Part shown: positions 24,014-35,030 of the stretch, piece by piece
Numbering within the stretch: the stretch's first letter is position 1
Layout: each line of letters starts with the position of its first letter
From: Bugulina stolonifera
Lineage: Eukaryota > Bryozoa > Gymnolaemata > Cheilostomatida > Bugulidae
DNA length: 64,000 nt
Reading direction: 5' to 3'
Assembly (NCBI GenBank): GCA_935421135.1
Contig: OW285192.1
Location: 6,094,001-6,158,000, forward strand
The notes under the pieces: model-generated
What the model was told of the DNA's origin: nothing
The model's database searches: none
Seen by the model: the letters and a program-made list of their open reading frames with translations, nothing else
Position numbers and translations under genes: made by a program

Positions 24014-24499
24014 TGGCCCCTAGGGAATTGTTGGAACATATTATCTACATGTATGTGTCACTTAGGTACTTGAAAGGGGACTCAGGGTACCGATCTCAGA
24101 GGGAAGTAAGTAGGTCAGCTTTGTATATTATAGTAGTAATTGAACATCATTGACACATACTGCACGGTGTAGTTTGTTATGACTGAAAAAATTATGATTC
24201 AGAACTTTGTGTGGTAAAAACATGATTCACTCATAGTAATACAATGAAAGAATCATTGCTTCACTTACGCTGTTACATTGCAGCTATAATATTTTGTAAC
24301 AGCCTACAGCTACATAGCTGCATGTCTGTAATAATATATTATAGGTATCGCAATTGTATTATTCTTAGTTTTTTCGAATCGCAACTATTAAATATACGTC
24401 ATAGTGTTGCTTTTTCCCCTTCAAAAACTTGATTTGAAAGCATTGTAGGCCCCAATTCATGTTGTTGCTGTGTAATCCGTCTATAGCATTAGGCCTACA

Positions 24500-24612
24500 T
24501 CATGTATGGCGGTTATGCTAGGCGACTGGGTGCCGTAGAGACCTTGAATTCATGGATGAGTGTTTTCATGGCGTCAAAATCAAGTTCCTGAGTGCTCTAA
24601 AGACAAATTAAA
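24500..24612 (+). mobile_element. Degenerate SINE copy
   Basis: Contains tgctaggcgactgggtgccg, then tagagac and a block ending gtgttttcatggcg and gctctaaagacaaattaa. These align with the tRNA-like body and 3' part of the SINE pair at 48436-48770. The A-box half is mostly lost. No target duplication was identified. Confidence 0.6.
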
Positions 24613-25902
24613 AAATTGCATTTGTACAACATATACATGTAGCCTATAACAATGTTTAAGGTACTTTATAAAATACATTTTACAATAAAACAGCACTAAT
24701 TCTTTGGTCATCCGCTGCCTTCTTTTCTATTCTCTATGCCCCCTGGCAGTGGCAGCTTTTGTATTACCTCCATTATTGATAGGTGTTTGCCTACTATTGT
24801 ATATTTAACCTGACATCCATGATTGATGTGTGAACAAAACCTATACCTATACCTTTGTTTTACATGTACATGCAAGATATACAGTAATATTATAATACAG
24901 TATTCTGTTGGACCCATAGAACACCAGCCCTATCTACAACTAATATCTACACACTGCCTCCCTTTAGAGAAACACATATTACTATCATAAAAGAGATTTT
25001 TAACACAAAATATATACTGAAGAGGTCAAAAGGCATGTAAAGAGTGAAGCCTATGAAATACAACGTCATGACAATTAACAGCCAGGAAATATGCTGGTTG
25101 CTGTGACAGAGCCAATAGGAAGGATAGTAAGACATATTTATACTCTTTCTAACTTTCAGCATTTTATAATATTTCTCCACTAATTAACTATTGAATGGTA
25201 ATCACTTTTTGTGTAGACATGTTGATGAAGTTTTTCAAGATGTAAGTATCATTCAAGTTAATAGACCTATCAATACTGCTATAATCTATGATATTATTTG
25301 TTGGTATAACACCCGATCATGTGTTGAAGTTTACCTGCGGTTGTCTGCACTGGGCGCGTATGTAGGGCCTACATGCATATGTGTTATGCCTCTGCTTACT
25401 TTCTCTACCATAACTTACTAGTAAAGCTAGGATGGAGTGAAATACTAAATGTTATGCCCAAACTCCATGATATACTCTTTATACTTCAAGTTTCAAGTCT
25501 AAACTAGCACTAGTCAATATACTGCAATCTAGAAAACATATCCATATTAATATAATAACAATAGTCCATGCACACTTAGCATATACATGTACATGTATGT
25601 GATGTATTCTTGCCACAAGTACATGTATATGGTCGTGCAGTAGTACTACTATATATTTACTTGTACATTAAATCTATGTTCCAGCAAAACATGGGATTTA
25701 CTGTACTGGGTGATATTTTAATGTTTTCATCAAATAATCTTACAAGCAATACACTTTTACTAAGTAGTTTTTTTGGTTATGCCTACCATAATTTGTGTGA
25801 GTAGCAAAAGGTGCAAATTATAATTTGTATTACTTTTTAACTCTGTAACACTAATAATATAGATGCAACATTATTGAAAATGAAAACATCTTCTTATTTC
25901 AG
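24613..25902. other. Intergenic / 5' region of TRIM gene 2
   Basis: AT-rich, no supported exon. A strong acceptor (cttatttcag) at 25893-25902 shows that at least one upstream non-coding exon of the TRIM gene lies in or before this stretch. Confidence 0.45.
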
Positions 25903-25913
25903 CACGAAAAAGA

Positions 25914-28900
25914 ATGAATACAAACATGGCCGCCTACATAAACTCCAATGAGAAAATAAAGGAAGAGATAAAACATACTAATGAGGTATGTCTCACAATA
26001 ATAATTGTAATGGTAAATGAAACTCTAGACTGCATTGTATTGTCATGAACAATTCATACCTAAATTATGTATATTGACTTGCCTGTGCAGAAACATATCT
26101 ATTATACACTTGTTGTATGCATTACTGAGCAGTTATACCCTTTATATACCCATGTAAAAAGGGCCAACCTCTCAGAATTAGCTATAATTAATTTTGTACA
26201 TGAATTGAATGATTTTAAGCATCTTTTGTTGTACCTGACTCATTTTGGGTCGGCCTCGAGCTTCCGGCCGCCATCTTGTTGTGCAATTTCCGGACGGCCC
26301 TACGTCGGCCTTTTACAACACTATGTCGGCCTTTTTACCGGAACTTTCTCCAGAAGTTCCAATAGTACATAAACCACACTGTTTTATGTTCATTGTCTCA
26401 GTTGATGCTCGGATCTCAATAAAGACACTTCTACACTACTTATACAGAGTCTTCTCTCGTAGTATAGGTCGTTCCAGCTATGTACATACATGTACATACT
26501 TTATTTAATCCGATCAGTCAATACACTCTTTGAATTACAGAAAGCGTTAGTCCAGCAGAACAAGCACATCGATGATCATAATAACGTTACGCAGATAAAC
26601 CTGCCATCTCCAACCTCGTGCAGTGACCAGCCTATTACAGATGGTGGGGTATGTGAGATACTCTAATGTTATATATAGTCTTTAGAGTTTTACCAGTAAG
26701 GGCCATTTTACCTGATGAGAGTTTTTCACAAAGCTATTGGTAATAGAATGGTTTTAATAATTTTGATTTTTAAGCTATCTGCATGCATATATTCAATTCA
26801 ACCAGTCCTAGCCCAGTAGGTCATTACATTGCTTTACACATTGGATGTCATTCACTTGTATGTAATGCTTCTTTAATGTACATACACTGTACACAATTGC
26901 CATGTTAGTAACCCATTGCCTATGTGCAAAAATTAACAAATAGAGGGTACATACTTGTACATATTGTATTTAGGGTACAAAGTACAGTATAGTCCCTACC
27001 CATGTCCATATTTTATGTTTAATAAACCAGAAGGTATATTTTCTAGACTATTTAGCACAAAGCATTCCATAACAAACCAACCAATGTATCAGCCCAATAA
27101 TACATACATTATTATATAAACCATTGTGCTGGTATAACGATCAGATGTATTATACTGTTCATTGATTTTGGTACATATTGGACAAGGTCCAGAACATTTC
27201 ACTTCTATACGTTGCATAGCAGCTGCCATTATGTCTGCCTACAGCCAATAGACCAACTAAGACACATGTGGCGCTGTTGCAGTTGTTGTAACTAATCTGC
27301 AATAATTAATGCTGATAGTCACTATCCACTCCTGTACCCTAATGGCCACTATCCACTCCTGTACCCTAATAGCCACTATCCACTCCTGTACCCTAATAGC
27401 CACTATCCTCTCCTGTACTCTAATAGCCACTATCCACTCCTGTACCCTAATAGCCACTATCCTCTCCTGTACCCTAATAGCCACTATCCTCTCCTGTACC
27501 CTAATAGCCACTATCCACTCCTGTACCCTAATAGCCACTATCCTCTCCTGTATCCTGACCATCCATCCTAGAAACCGTACCTATACAACAATAATATGTA
27601 GGTATTTGTAATATATTATCCAAATAAATGGTTGGCTTCCAATACATTAGTACAAGCAGCAGCTACGTACATTATATTATGTATACCATTAGGCAGTGCA
27701 TACCTCCTTATTGCCAGTCATTTCTACTGTAGAATAACAGGTGCTACAAGTGCAGTGCCACTGAAGGGAGACTCGTCAATCTGCCATGTGGACATCGGTT
27801 CTGTGTGAAGTGTTTACAGGGTCTCGGTCTGGAGAGACAAGTGATTAGTACAAGCCCTCCACAACCAGTCAGGTAAAGATCTTCCCCCGTTATGCTGGAA
27901 TACAACAGAGAAACATGACACCTGTATATCTATTTCATCCTAATCTATAACAGTCCTACAAAACATGGTACAAGGTACCAAGAAGTTTGGTTTTAATTTT
28001 TTACATAAGGAATCTTAAAAATTACATAGACCTATTATTTAGTAAAGGATTGACCCAAGCTGACTAATATATAGGCTACAGGTACATGTGAGCCTACTAG
28101 ATATTCAATGAATGTATCATAGGTGCAATGCTGACATACATCTAAGTGTAGATTGTGCTAGTTCATGTACTATTACATGTCTATGTTGAAGTAATGATGA
28201 TGAATAAAAGATTCACTCTGATCAGGCCATAAAGTGTTGCTAAGGAGCAGTTGGGGTGTTTTACAAACAACGTAATCTGCGACTGGGTTCTCATACACTC
28301 TAGTGATTAGAAATAGTGGGGACTCTTATGATAAATATGTTAAGTTAGATATGCAGCCATTTTACTATCTCTATTGTTGATACCATATGAATATATAGTA
28401 TGAGTTACAGTATATGCATCCCATGCTTAGTAGGGAAGATGAAGGAGTTGTCCCACCATTGATTAACAGCTTTCCATACAGCAGACAATATGGCGACAGT
28501 AACCAACCAATCAAGAGGTTCTGTACAACCTGTCAAGATCTTGACCAGAACTATACAAAGGCCGTGAGCTACTGTGCCCAGTGTGATAAAGACTTCTGTA
28601 CAGAACATTTGAAGGTAGGCTGACACGTAAGTGCGGGTGCCACTAGATTGGTCAATCCATCGTCTATCTATACATGTATTAAACATGTAATTTATAATAC
28701 CAACTTAGCAACTATGTATTTAGTTTTGTAATACATTCATCCCATCGCCCATCTTTGATGTTGAAAGTTACATATAAGAATAATCAGAGGTAGCCTAATA
28801 TACACTTGTCAGGTAGATTGGTTTGAAATATTGTATATTATTACTGTCCATAAATAACGGAAAATCACCATTGAAAAGAATACATTCAAAACACTTCACG

Positions 28901-31900
28901 TACCTGCCTAAATAAATCAGTTGCAAGAAATCCAGTTACCAAATAGCATTTGTGAAGCATCCCGTATGTTCTAATTTGCATTGTGTTTCCTATTTCAGTG
29001 GCATGCTAGTATGCTAGACCATAGACCTCCAGTTCCCATACCAGATCTTTGTGAAGCAAAGCCCCTATCACCTAAGGTCAAAGGTGAAAGACTCTGTCGC
29101 CATGGTGATCCGCTGACTTTGGCTTGTCCGAACTGTAACCAAGTGCTGTGCAGGAAATGTGCAAACGAAGGAGCCATGTGTCCTACAACAGGTAATCATT
29201 TATAAAAAATTATCCATTTAATGATTATAATTGAATAATTATTTATTGTAACCTAATCAGTGTCACCCTTTCCGATGGTAACCTTATGCAGAAATAGAGT
29301 AAATGATTTCGTTTCTTTTTGCACTCTCCAGCGGGGGTGCTTGAAATAAGTAGAAAATTAATCTATAAACAGTCAGCATGCTTCCTACATGTATTACAGT
29401 GTTATGACTCATTTGGTATCACTTCACAAAGCGGTGTGTTACCTGACGATAGTCAAACAGTCTGTGCAAGTATTCCATAGATATATATGTGAAACATTTG
29501 ATTTCCTGTTTAGAATTTCATCGCTATATTCAATTTGGAATTATACCTCAATGCACAGGTGAACCCCATAAGGTAAGAAGTCTGGAGACTAGAGTTAGAG
29601 ATATCAGAAAGCAGATAGTCCCAGTGAGAGAGACAGTATACAGTCAGATAGACCAGCTGGCCGTACTAAGCAGGAAGTGTGCAGTTGCTCTTACTGAGTT
29701 CCAACGTCACGTGACCTTTACTATAGAACAGATCAACGGGACTAAGAGAGAACAGGTAGATAGTACCATATTAATAATTACCTACTTACCTGCGTAGTTA
29801 CCTACTTACCTGCGTGGGTACCTACTTACCTGCATAGTTACCTACTTACCTGCGTAGTTACCTACTTACCTGCATAGTTACCTACTTACCTGCGTAGTTA
29901 CCTACTTACCTGCATAGTTACTTACTTACCTGCGTAGTTACCTACTTACCTGCGTAGTTACCTACTTACCTGCATAGTTACCTACTTACCTGTGTAGTTA
30001 CCAACTTACCTGCGTAGTTACCTACTTACTTGTGTAGTTACCTACTTACCTGCATAGTTACCTACTTACCTGTGTAGTTACCTACTTACCTGCGTAGTTA
30101 CCTACTTACCTGCGTAGTTACCTACTTACCTGCGTAGTTACCTACTTACCTGCGTAGTTACCTACTTACCTGCGTAGTTACCTACTTACCTGCGTAGTTA
30201 CCTACTTACCTGCATAATTACCTACTTACCTGCATAGTTACCTACTTGCTCGTGTGATTACCTGCATAGTTACCTACAAGATCACCTGATTATGTTGTAG
30301 TTTCTAGAGCACCTTATCACTTAGTTTATTACATCAGCTAGGTATCTACTCTGTGCTATCAGGATTGCATTATGCTAAGATTTATTGTATGTGTACTATC
30401 CATATATGTATTGCTGATTCACTAATGCAAGTAGCAAAACTGAGATCTTTATTCACATTGTTTCCATGGATGTTCTCACTGTTTCCATGGGTGTCTCCAT
30501 GTGTGTATTCATAAACTGCTGAAGTTGTTTCTAGTTAATTTTCACTCAGAGAAACAAGTGAAAAACAGATCTGTGTTGTAAACCAAAAATCATACCTAGT
30601 AATCTATCTCCGTCCCTGCATTTGGCTTTGACTCTATACACAGCACTTCACCGAATCATGGTCACTCATAAGCTTCTGACTATAATAAGAGAGGACAACT
30701 TCTTATTGTTATAGCAACATACCAGTTGGATAGTCATAGTTTTGCTGCTGTAAGATGCTTAATTAGAAATTTGGTTTAACTTCTCAGGCTGAACGTGTAA
30801 ACAAGAGTAGACATCAATCATTTTATATGGTTGTCATCAAAGCTGTCTTCTCCAGGTTGTGAGCCACTACAATAACTCGTCACAATCACATTTTATTAGT
30901 GCAACAAGAAACTTATTTGTGTCGCCCATTTTGGTTCACTATGATTTTACTGAGATGGTATTAGGATAGGAAGGTATTATTATTTACACAGAGTTATCCT
31001 AATTGCATTTCATCTCTTGCTTCAGCTGGAAAGTATTTCTGGAAAGTATGACTGTTGGGAGAAGAAAACTCTGGAGTGCAGAGATGACATCATAACCAAA
31101 ATAAGGAAATTCTCCGAAGCAGAAGTAGCCTCTCAGGCGAAGAGTCTTAGTAACAGTCTGGTGCAGGTTGAGAATAGTCTGACAAACGATCTTCTAATGG
31201 TCAGTATTTTACCCTACAGTACAGTAAACTACAGTTGGGCGGCCTGAGTTCATCTTATTTGATCGCGAATACATGATCTAGGGCTATCAAAATGTCTTCT
31301 CCTAACAGAAACTGAAGATTTACCAGACTCAATGTGCATGTACAGTAATTGTGACCAGTACTAATGGTTGACACAATGTAGCTGCGGATGCCAAAATGAA
31401 GAATGCATCAACTTTTCTCTCTCATGTCCTTGTTGTTTGTGGACTTTTATCCCGTATGAACAATTGTGCATTGTATTGTAGGTAGATGTATAATCGCTAA
31501 TGAAATATACTGTCTATTTTTCAGGTGGAATTGGTCACAGCATACAGAGAGCTACAGAACTTGAGTCAGAAGTTAACTGCTTGTGGCTTTCCAACTTTAC
31601 ATTTAACTGATGTTCCCAATCTAAAGAAAGGAGGTACAAGTAAATATTATGGTGACACAAATTATCTTACATGTACTTGTATTTAGCATGTGATCATATC
31701 AATTTTTTATCTGCTTACATAATACTGTATATGTTTACATAAAGTTAATTATATTTTACTAGTTTTTGTGAATACCATGCTAAAGTAGCTAGTTTTTCGT
31801 CTGCATAATGATAAATAAATAGCTCAGTTAAGTAGTGCTAAAGTTATGAGCTGTAGTGCTTGACTATACAGTCTAGATGTTTTACTCTAGGTCATCACAG

Positions 31901-33294
31901 GCATATAGAGCTGCACCCCTCAACTGCTACCCATAACAGTATTACCATAGCCTTAGATACCCCAGTAGTAATGCCGTCGCAGCAAACATCATCTAGTAGC
32001 AAGGAGCGGCAACGGCAGCAGCCATTTGCATCTATGGAGCTCACAGGAAGAGTGGATGCCCCAACAGGTCGTGAATCGATAAGCAGTGATAGCGACAAGG
32101 TATACGTAGCAGTAGATGGTGGTATTGTCGAGGTCAAAGGTTGCTGCATCTCCAATAGTTTGGTTACGGCAACAACTGGTCACATTCAGAGCTTCACCGT
32201 TGTTAATGGTATGATTCACGCTCTATGTTTTTCCCATCAACAGTGGAACATAACTCCGTATTCAGCAACTAATCATCCAGTAGAAGCAAGAAAATGGATT
32301 CACCCAGACGGAGATTCACATACGAATGAGCTTACTGCTGTTGATGAACGCATTGTCGTACCAGATCGAACTAGTCACATGCTCATTATCTATTCTACGA
32401 TGGGTATCATTGTTGGACGTGTCATTTGTCCTTGGCTAGAGAAAGGAAATACGGCAATATCAACTTTGAACAAGGATTGTGTGGTTGTAGCTTGCAGGAT
32501 GAAGTCTTTGGTCGTGTGCATGAACGTAAATACAGGTGTACAGCAGTGGCGATACAACCAGATGGTGAACCCTAGTCATATAACTTGTCTCCATGGAACC
32601 CATGTGCTGGTAGTTGACCATCATCACCTCCCTTCTGTAAAGATATATATGCTAGATGCTGGTGATGGTAAGAATACTACATGTATAATATAATACCGCA
32701 TGGAAACAATTTTTCCCTAAAGTACCATCACACACTACACTGTATATTATGGTACAGTAGTCATAGGTTTACCAACGACAAATTGTACACTTATTGCTAG
32801 TAAAACGGCAATGCATAGAGCAAAATGTACAGTATTCATGGAAAATACGATCAAATACACATTTTATTACTAAAATACATGTACATGTGTTTGTAAATGA
32901 TCTCTTCTGGATGTTAATCTATTGTAACTCTCCCTATGTAACCAATATATTAAGAATATTGACCGCAGCACTGCGTGAATTTGATGTGTTACGACTATTC
33001 ATATCTATATTATGTACACATGTACTGCATGTTATGTTTTACTAGTACTAGACAATGTGACTAATATTGTAGGACCCTGTTATAATATAATTATTTGAAT
33101 CCATCAGTAGTGTGCTATTTACAACATAAATTGTATTACTCTATTTGATAGGTGCAGATCTCGGCTCCGTCTCAGCACCAGGGACATACAAAGGTTCTCT
33201 AATAACTGGCATCACTTCTGTTGACGATGGCACCGTGGCTCTGATGAGAAACTTTGACAAAGTTATTTTCTTCTACAAAATGAAGGCTCCTTAA
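25914..33294 (+). CDS. TRIM-family protein: partial RING, two B-boxes, coiled coil, beta-propeller-like C-terminus
   Basis: Ten coding exons join in phase: 25914-25985, 26541-26648, 27733-27872, 28434-28614, 28999-29191, 29514-29755, 31026-31199, 31525-31633, 31891-32667, 33152-33294; 712 residues. Residues 60-105 resemble a RING (CYKCSATEGRLVNLPCGHRF, then CVKC) but the final Cys pair is not seen. Residues 130-170 form a B-box1 (CTTC, CAQC, CTEH, WH) and 200-235 a B-box2 (LCRHGDPLTLACPNCNQVLC). Exons 6-8 are helical and charged, as a coiled coil. Exons 9-10 give propeller-like repeats (ERIVVPDRTSHMLIIYSTMG, CMNVNTGVQQWRYN). Phases and the 109-nt exon match the gene at 369-4860, so the two are paralogues. 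E3-ligase or innate-immune roles are family expectations. The acceptor of exon 3 (27732) was chosen by phase. A poly(A) signal lies near 33590. Confidence 0.8.
26227..26526 (+). mobile_element. LTR-like insertion in TRIM gene 2 intron 2
   Basis: A 300-bp CCGG/GGCC-rich block starting TGTTGTACC, flanked by tcttt on both sides (26222-26226, 26527-26531). It carries a YY1-like ccgccatcttg (26268-26278), TTCCGG boxes and an AATAAA (about 26420). The plan resembles 8240-8830. The right end does not finish in CA, so the LTR call is tentative. It ends 14 bp before the exon 2 acceptor. Confidence 0.35.
27316..27562. repeat. 27-bp minisatellite, about 9 copies
   Basis: Tandem copies of actatccactcctgtacccta plus atagcc, in intron 3 of TRIM gene 2. 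The unit is divisible by three and leaves open frames in both directions that are not genes. Confidence 0.92.
29780..30280. repeat. 20-bp minisatellite, about 24 copies
   Basis: Tandem gtagttacctacttacctgc units in the intron that starts at the exon 6 donor (29756); the array begins about 25 bp after that donor. On the minus strand each unit reads gcaggtaagtagg, a consensus 5' splice site in antisense orientation to the host gene. Confidence 0.93.
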
Positions 33295-33319
33295 ATGGGC
33301 GCTTGAAGCCAAAGTGAAA

Positions 33320-33495
33320 CTACAATATGGAGAGTGAAACTACAATGTGGAAAGTGAAACTACATGTACAATGCAGAAAGCGAAACTACATGTACATCAT
33401 AGAAAGTGAAATTACATGTACAATGTAGAAAGTGAAACTACATGTAGAAAGTGAAACTGCAGCGTAGAAAGTGAAACAGCAGCGTAGAAAGTTAA
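33320..33495. repeat. Short imperfect repeats in the 3' UTR of TRIM gene 2
   Basis: About nine copies of gaaagtgaaactac, often followed by atgtacaatgta, starting 26 bp after the stop codon. They lie in the presumed 3' UTR. Confidence 0.8.
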
Positions 33496-33499
33496 GCTA

Positions 33500-35030
33500 G
33501 AAGCGCACGTGACTACTGTATACTCCTTCCATGAAACAGAGGGACTGGTGTCATAGTTATTTTTACCGTCTTCCCCTTAGCCCAGACCAAAAAATAAAAT
33601 CCAAGAGAAAACCCAACAGAAAAAACAGGATAAAGTTACTGACTTTAGCTGCTGTTTGTTACAATTATCGTTCATTATCACTGTTTGTTGTTTATTATTG
33701 TAGTTATAGATGCTAATTGCTGTGGGTTGTAAAAATAGTTTATACAAACCCTTTCAATTGTCTTCAAATATGTGCTTGCATTTCATTCATGTGGCAGCTT
33801 TGTATGTGTGAATATTGCTTTATTTTGCTTTTACTCTACATTTGAAGGCAAAACTATTCTCATTCTATTTTGTAAACAATTATAAGTTTTGTGATGTAAT
33901 ATCCAATATTGTATTAGTAAAATCTGAAGACATAGTTGGGAGTGAAGACTTTTGTATTCGGCCTGTTGGATAGTTGTAGACTGGTTTCTTCTGATTCACA
34001 AGATACACAACGTAGTGCAAAGTTGTCCTCTCCCAACTTATTTTTATAGTCCGGAGAGGACAACTCCGTAGTACACAAATAATGGTTACACAACATGTCC
34101 ACATGCTGATGTGGTTACAGCTGCACACAATTCCAATATTTACCAGAGCAACACCCTTTTTCAGTATGACCATGTACAATATAAATAATGTACATTTTAC
34201 TTGGCAGTTACGTTGTACAGCCTAATACATACAACACTGCATGTATATCTGATTGCACCTCTCTGTATAAATACATGTAATGTATTGTATAAGTGTACTG
34301 GCTGCACATCATATTTGCCTACTCATTTCAAATGAACAGGTAATAGTTGTCACTGTGTGGTTGGCTACAGACCCATTATCATATACCTACATGTACATCT
34401 CATTTATTTGTGTATGTGTTTCCAATATAGCATGTTATACAATGTACACATAGGAATCCTGGTTTATAATTATCAGTCAGTATACAAGTAGCATTATGTC
34501 TACAGCCTTAGAACCCACATGTAGAAGAAGACACACATTGCATAAATATACCAGACTGTGATTATAATTGACTTAAAGACTATAAAACTATTAAACATAA
34601 TTTATTTGCCCAACGCTAAAATAATTGCATACAATATAATATAGTACGGTGCAAACACAAGAATAGCATATAATATAATAATATATTATGTAGTTGTAGT
34701 ATTAGCATAATGTACGCATGATTACATGTATATATTACAGAGTACAGTGTATATGGCATCTATTTTAAACATATTTTCCTATAAATAATGCAGCACTGCC
34801 AAAGTAACACCCCTACACTGTACTGATACGATATCAAACAATGAAACAGTACACTGTATGCAGATTGATTACATGTACATGAAGTTTGATACTAGTATAA
34901 TGTACATGTAATATTAGTAATGTACATGTACGTGTATATGTGTATGCACATGTAACTCTAGTAGTTCAGCACAATCCGTGTGTAATAGGTATGAAGTTAT
35001 ACATCCCTGTCACCATCATTGTGTAGTGAG
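33500..35030. other. Convergent intergenic region (TRIM gene 2 / TLR)
   Basis: Lies between the 3' ends of a + strand and a - strand gene. Holds the likely TRIM poly(A) site near 33590, the hairpin at 34021-34065 and many tacatgta palindromes (34600-34940). No gene seen. Confidence 0.5.
34021..34065. repeat. GTTGTCCTCT hairpin, copy 2
   Basis: 13-bp perfect arms (agttgtcctctcc, 34021-34033, and its complement, 34053-34065) with a 19-base AT-rich loop. Same motif as 11650-11686. Confidence 0.8.

Noticed and set aside
27257..27611. Frames of about 100 codons on both strands in TRIM gene 2 intron 3
   Set aside because: Translations of the 27-bp minisatellite.
33880..34179. Minus-strand 99-codon frame
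   Set aside because: No motif or splice partner; spans the hairpin at 34021-34065 in a convergent intergenic region.
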